From NCBI RefSeq assembly GCF_003148775.1, contig NZ_QGGW01000001.1, forward strand, positions 496,001 through 560,000: DNA of 64,000 nt. The letters run 5' to 3'. The position numbers and the translations under genes are program-made. Shown piece after piece: positions 63,146-64,000 of this stretch. Position 1 is the stretch's first letter, and the number at the start of each line of letters is the position of its first letter. The notes under the pieces were generated by a model. That model was not told where the DNA came from. It was given only the letters and a program-made list of their open reading frames with translations, and searched no databases. Source of the DNA: Roseicyclus mahoneyensis (GTDB lineage Bacteria; Pseudomonadota; Alphaproteobacteria; Rhodobacterales; Rhodobacteraceae).

Positions 63146-64000
63146 TCAGCCCTTGGCGGCCTTGGCCACTTCCTCGGCGAAGTTTTCCTTTTCCTTCTCG
63201 ATGCCTTCGCCCACTTCCAGCCGGACGAAACCGGTGATCGTGACGCCCGCTTCCTTGGCGGCGGCGCCGACCGTCAGGTCGGGGTTGATGACGAAAGCCT
63301 GGTTGACCAGCGTGATGTCGGCGAGGAATTTCTTCATCCGGCCGTCGATCATCTTTTCGATCACGGCTTCGGGCTTGCCCGACTCGCGCGCGATCTCGAT
63401 CTGGATCTTGCGCTCTTTTTCCACCAGTGCGGGGTCCACGGCATCCTCGTTCAGGGCAGCCGGGTTCACGGCGGCGACATGCATCGCGACCTGCTTGGCA
63501 AAAGCCTCGTCTCCACCGGTGATGGCAACCAGAACACCGATCTTGCCCATCCCGGCCTTGGCGGCGTTGTGGACATAGGACACGACGGTGTCGCCCGACA
63601 GCTTGGCCATGCGGCGCACGCCCATGTTCTCGCCGATTGTGGTGATCTTTTCGGTGACCAAGTCCGCGACCGACTTTCCGCCCATGTCGGCGGCCAGCAG
63701 CGCATCGAGATCGGCGGATTTCAATGCCGCATCCGCGATGCCCGACACCATGGACTGGAAATCCGCGTTCTTGGCGACGAAATCGGTCTCGGAATTCACC
63801 TCGACCGCGACGCCAACAGCCCCTTCGACCGCGACGGCCACAAGACCCTCGGCGGCGGTGCGGCCGGATTTCTTGGCGGCCTTGGCCAGACCCTTGGTGC
63901 GCAGCCAGTCGATGGCAGCCTCGAAATCGCCGTCCGTCTCGGTCAGCGCCTTCTTGGCATCCATCATGCCTGCGCCGGTGGTCTCGCGCAGTTCTTTCAC
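63146..64000 (-). CDS. tsf: Elongation factor Ts, start outside window
   Basis: The 284 visible residues are EF-Ts, the guanine-nucleotide exchange factor of EF-Tu. The N-terminal UBA-like domain begins [18 protein letters not shown], and the core contains the contact motif [11 protein letters not shown] near residue 75, followed by the dimerisation domain. About eight N-terminal residues and the ATG lie beyond the window edge; the first codon shown is an internal GTG. The rpsB gene would normally be next upstream. A strong terminator follows the stop. Confidence 0.97.
   Translation of the reverse strand: MKELRETTGAGMMDAKKALTETDGDFEAAIDWLRTKGLAKAAKKSGRTAAEGLVAVAVEGAVGVAVEVNSETDFVAKNADFQSMVSGIADAALKSADLDALLAADMGGKSVADLVTEKITTIGENMGVRRMAKLSGDTVVSYVHNAAKAGMGKIGVLVAITGGDEAFAKQVAMHVAAVNPAALNEDAVDPALVEKERKIQIEIARESGKPEAVIEKMIDGRMKKFLADITLVNQAFVINPDLTVGAAAKEAGVTITGFVRLEVGEGIEKEKENFAEEVAKAAKG

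Overview
The window is GC-rich chromosomal DNA with closely packed, often overlapping (ATGA/GTGA) genes, and its gene content is that of a marine or soil member of the Rhodobacterales (Roseobacter-type Alphaproteobacteria). Markers of this group are the YIP1-sufS end of a suf operon, the fused IorAB-type oxidoreductase beside a LysR gene, the L21 protein with a helix-hairpin-helix tail, the PuuD-type urate oxidase, the rplU-rpmA-obgE-proB-proA order, the CGFS glutaredoxin-BolA pair, and an endolysin-holin pair like the one used by gene transfer agents. No plasmid or phage structural genes, insertion sequence or CRISPR array was seen.

Layout. 0-5.5 kb: end of a suf operon (YIP1 protein, SufS), a membrane protein fused to a spermidine-synthase fold, a D-lactate dehydrogenase-like flavoprotein and a VIT-type metal transporter. 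5.5-11.5 kb: a divergent sugar locus. On one side are a GntR/HutC regulator, a Gfo/Idh/MocA enzyme, a BadF-type sugar kinase and NagA. On the other are an SsuD-type flavin monooxygenase and an aldo-keto reductase. The last pair resembles the two core enzymes of oxidative sulfosugar desulfonation, and this is the most interesting part of the window. 11.6-14.9 kb: CcmF and CcmH (cytochrome c maturation) and an enoyl-CoA hydratase. 15-20.6 kb: a complete branched-chain amino acid type ABC transporter with an extra small secreted protein inside the operon. 20.9-29.4 kb: PuuD, an HpaI aldolase with a mutarotase-like partner, YaiI, Der, GrxD-BolA, PurL and an acetyltransferase.

29.4-34.1 kb: a small RNA of the suhB/MmgR type, a LysR regulator and the fused indolepyruvate oxidoreductase with a recognisable promoter. 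34.2-38.7 kb: endolysin-holin pair with a CtrA-like box, an M20 peptidase, an AbrB-type membrane protein and a short-chain dehydrogenase lacking the canonical catalytic residues. 38.8-50 kb: a carboxylate island bounded by two FCD-type GntR regulators. It holds a tripartite tricarboxylate transporter (TctC-TctB-TctA), an Ldh2-type dehydrogenase, a class V PLP enzyme, a thioesterase, an enoyl-CoA hydratase, a CaiB-type CoA transferase and a malonyl-CoA synthetase (MatB). Together these suggest uptake and CoA activation of a small dicarboxylic acid. A BLUF photoreceptor and tRNA-Ser(CGA) follow.

50.9-59 kb: housekeeping cluster DUF2059 protein, rplU, rpmA, acetyltransferase, obgE, proB, a monooxygenase-fold protein, proA and a cystathionine beta-lyase. 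59-64 kb: a small unknown protein, an orphan PhoR-like kinase, AroQ translationally coupled to a LuxR-type regulator, a frameshifted gene relic, and the 3' part of tsf. Dispersed GC-rich hairpin repeats sit in several gene gaps.
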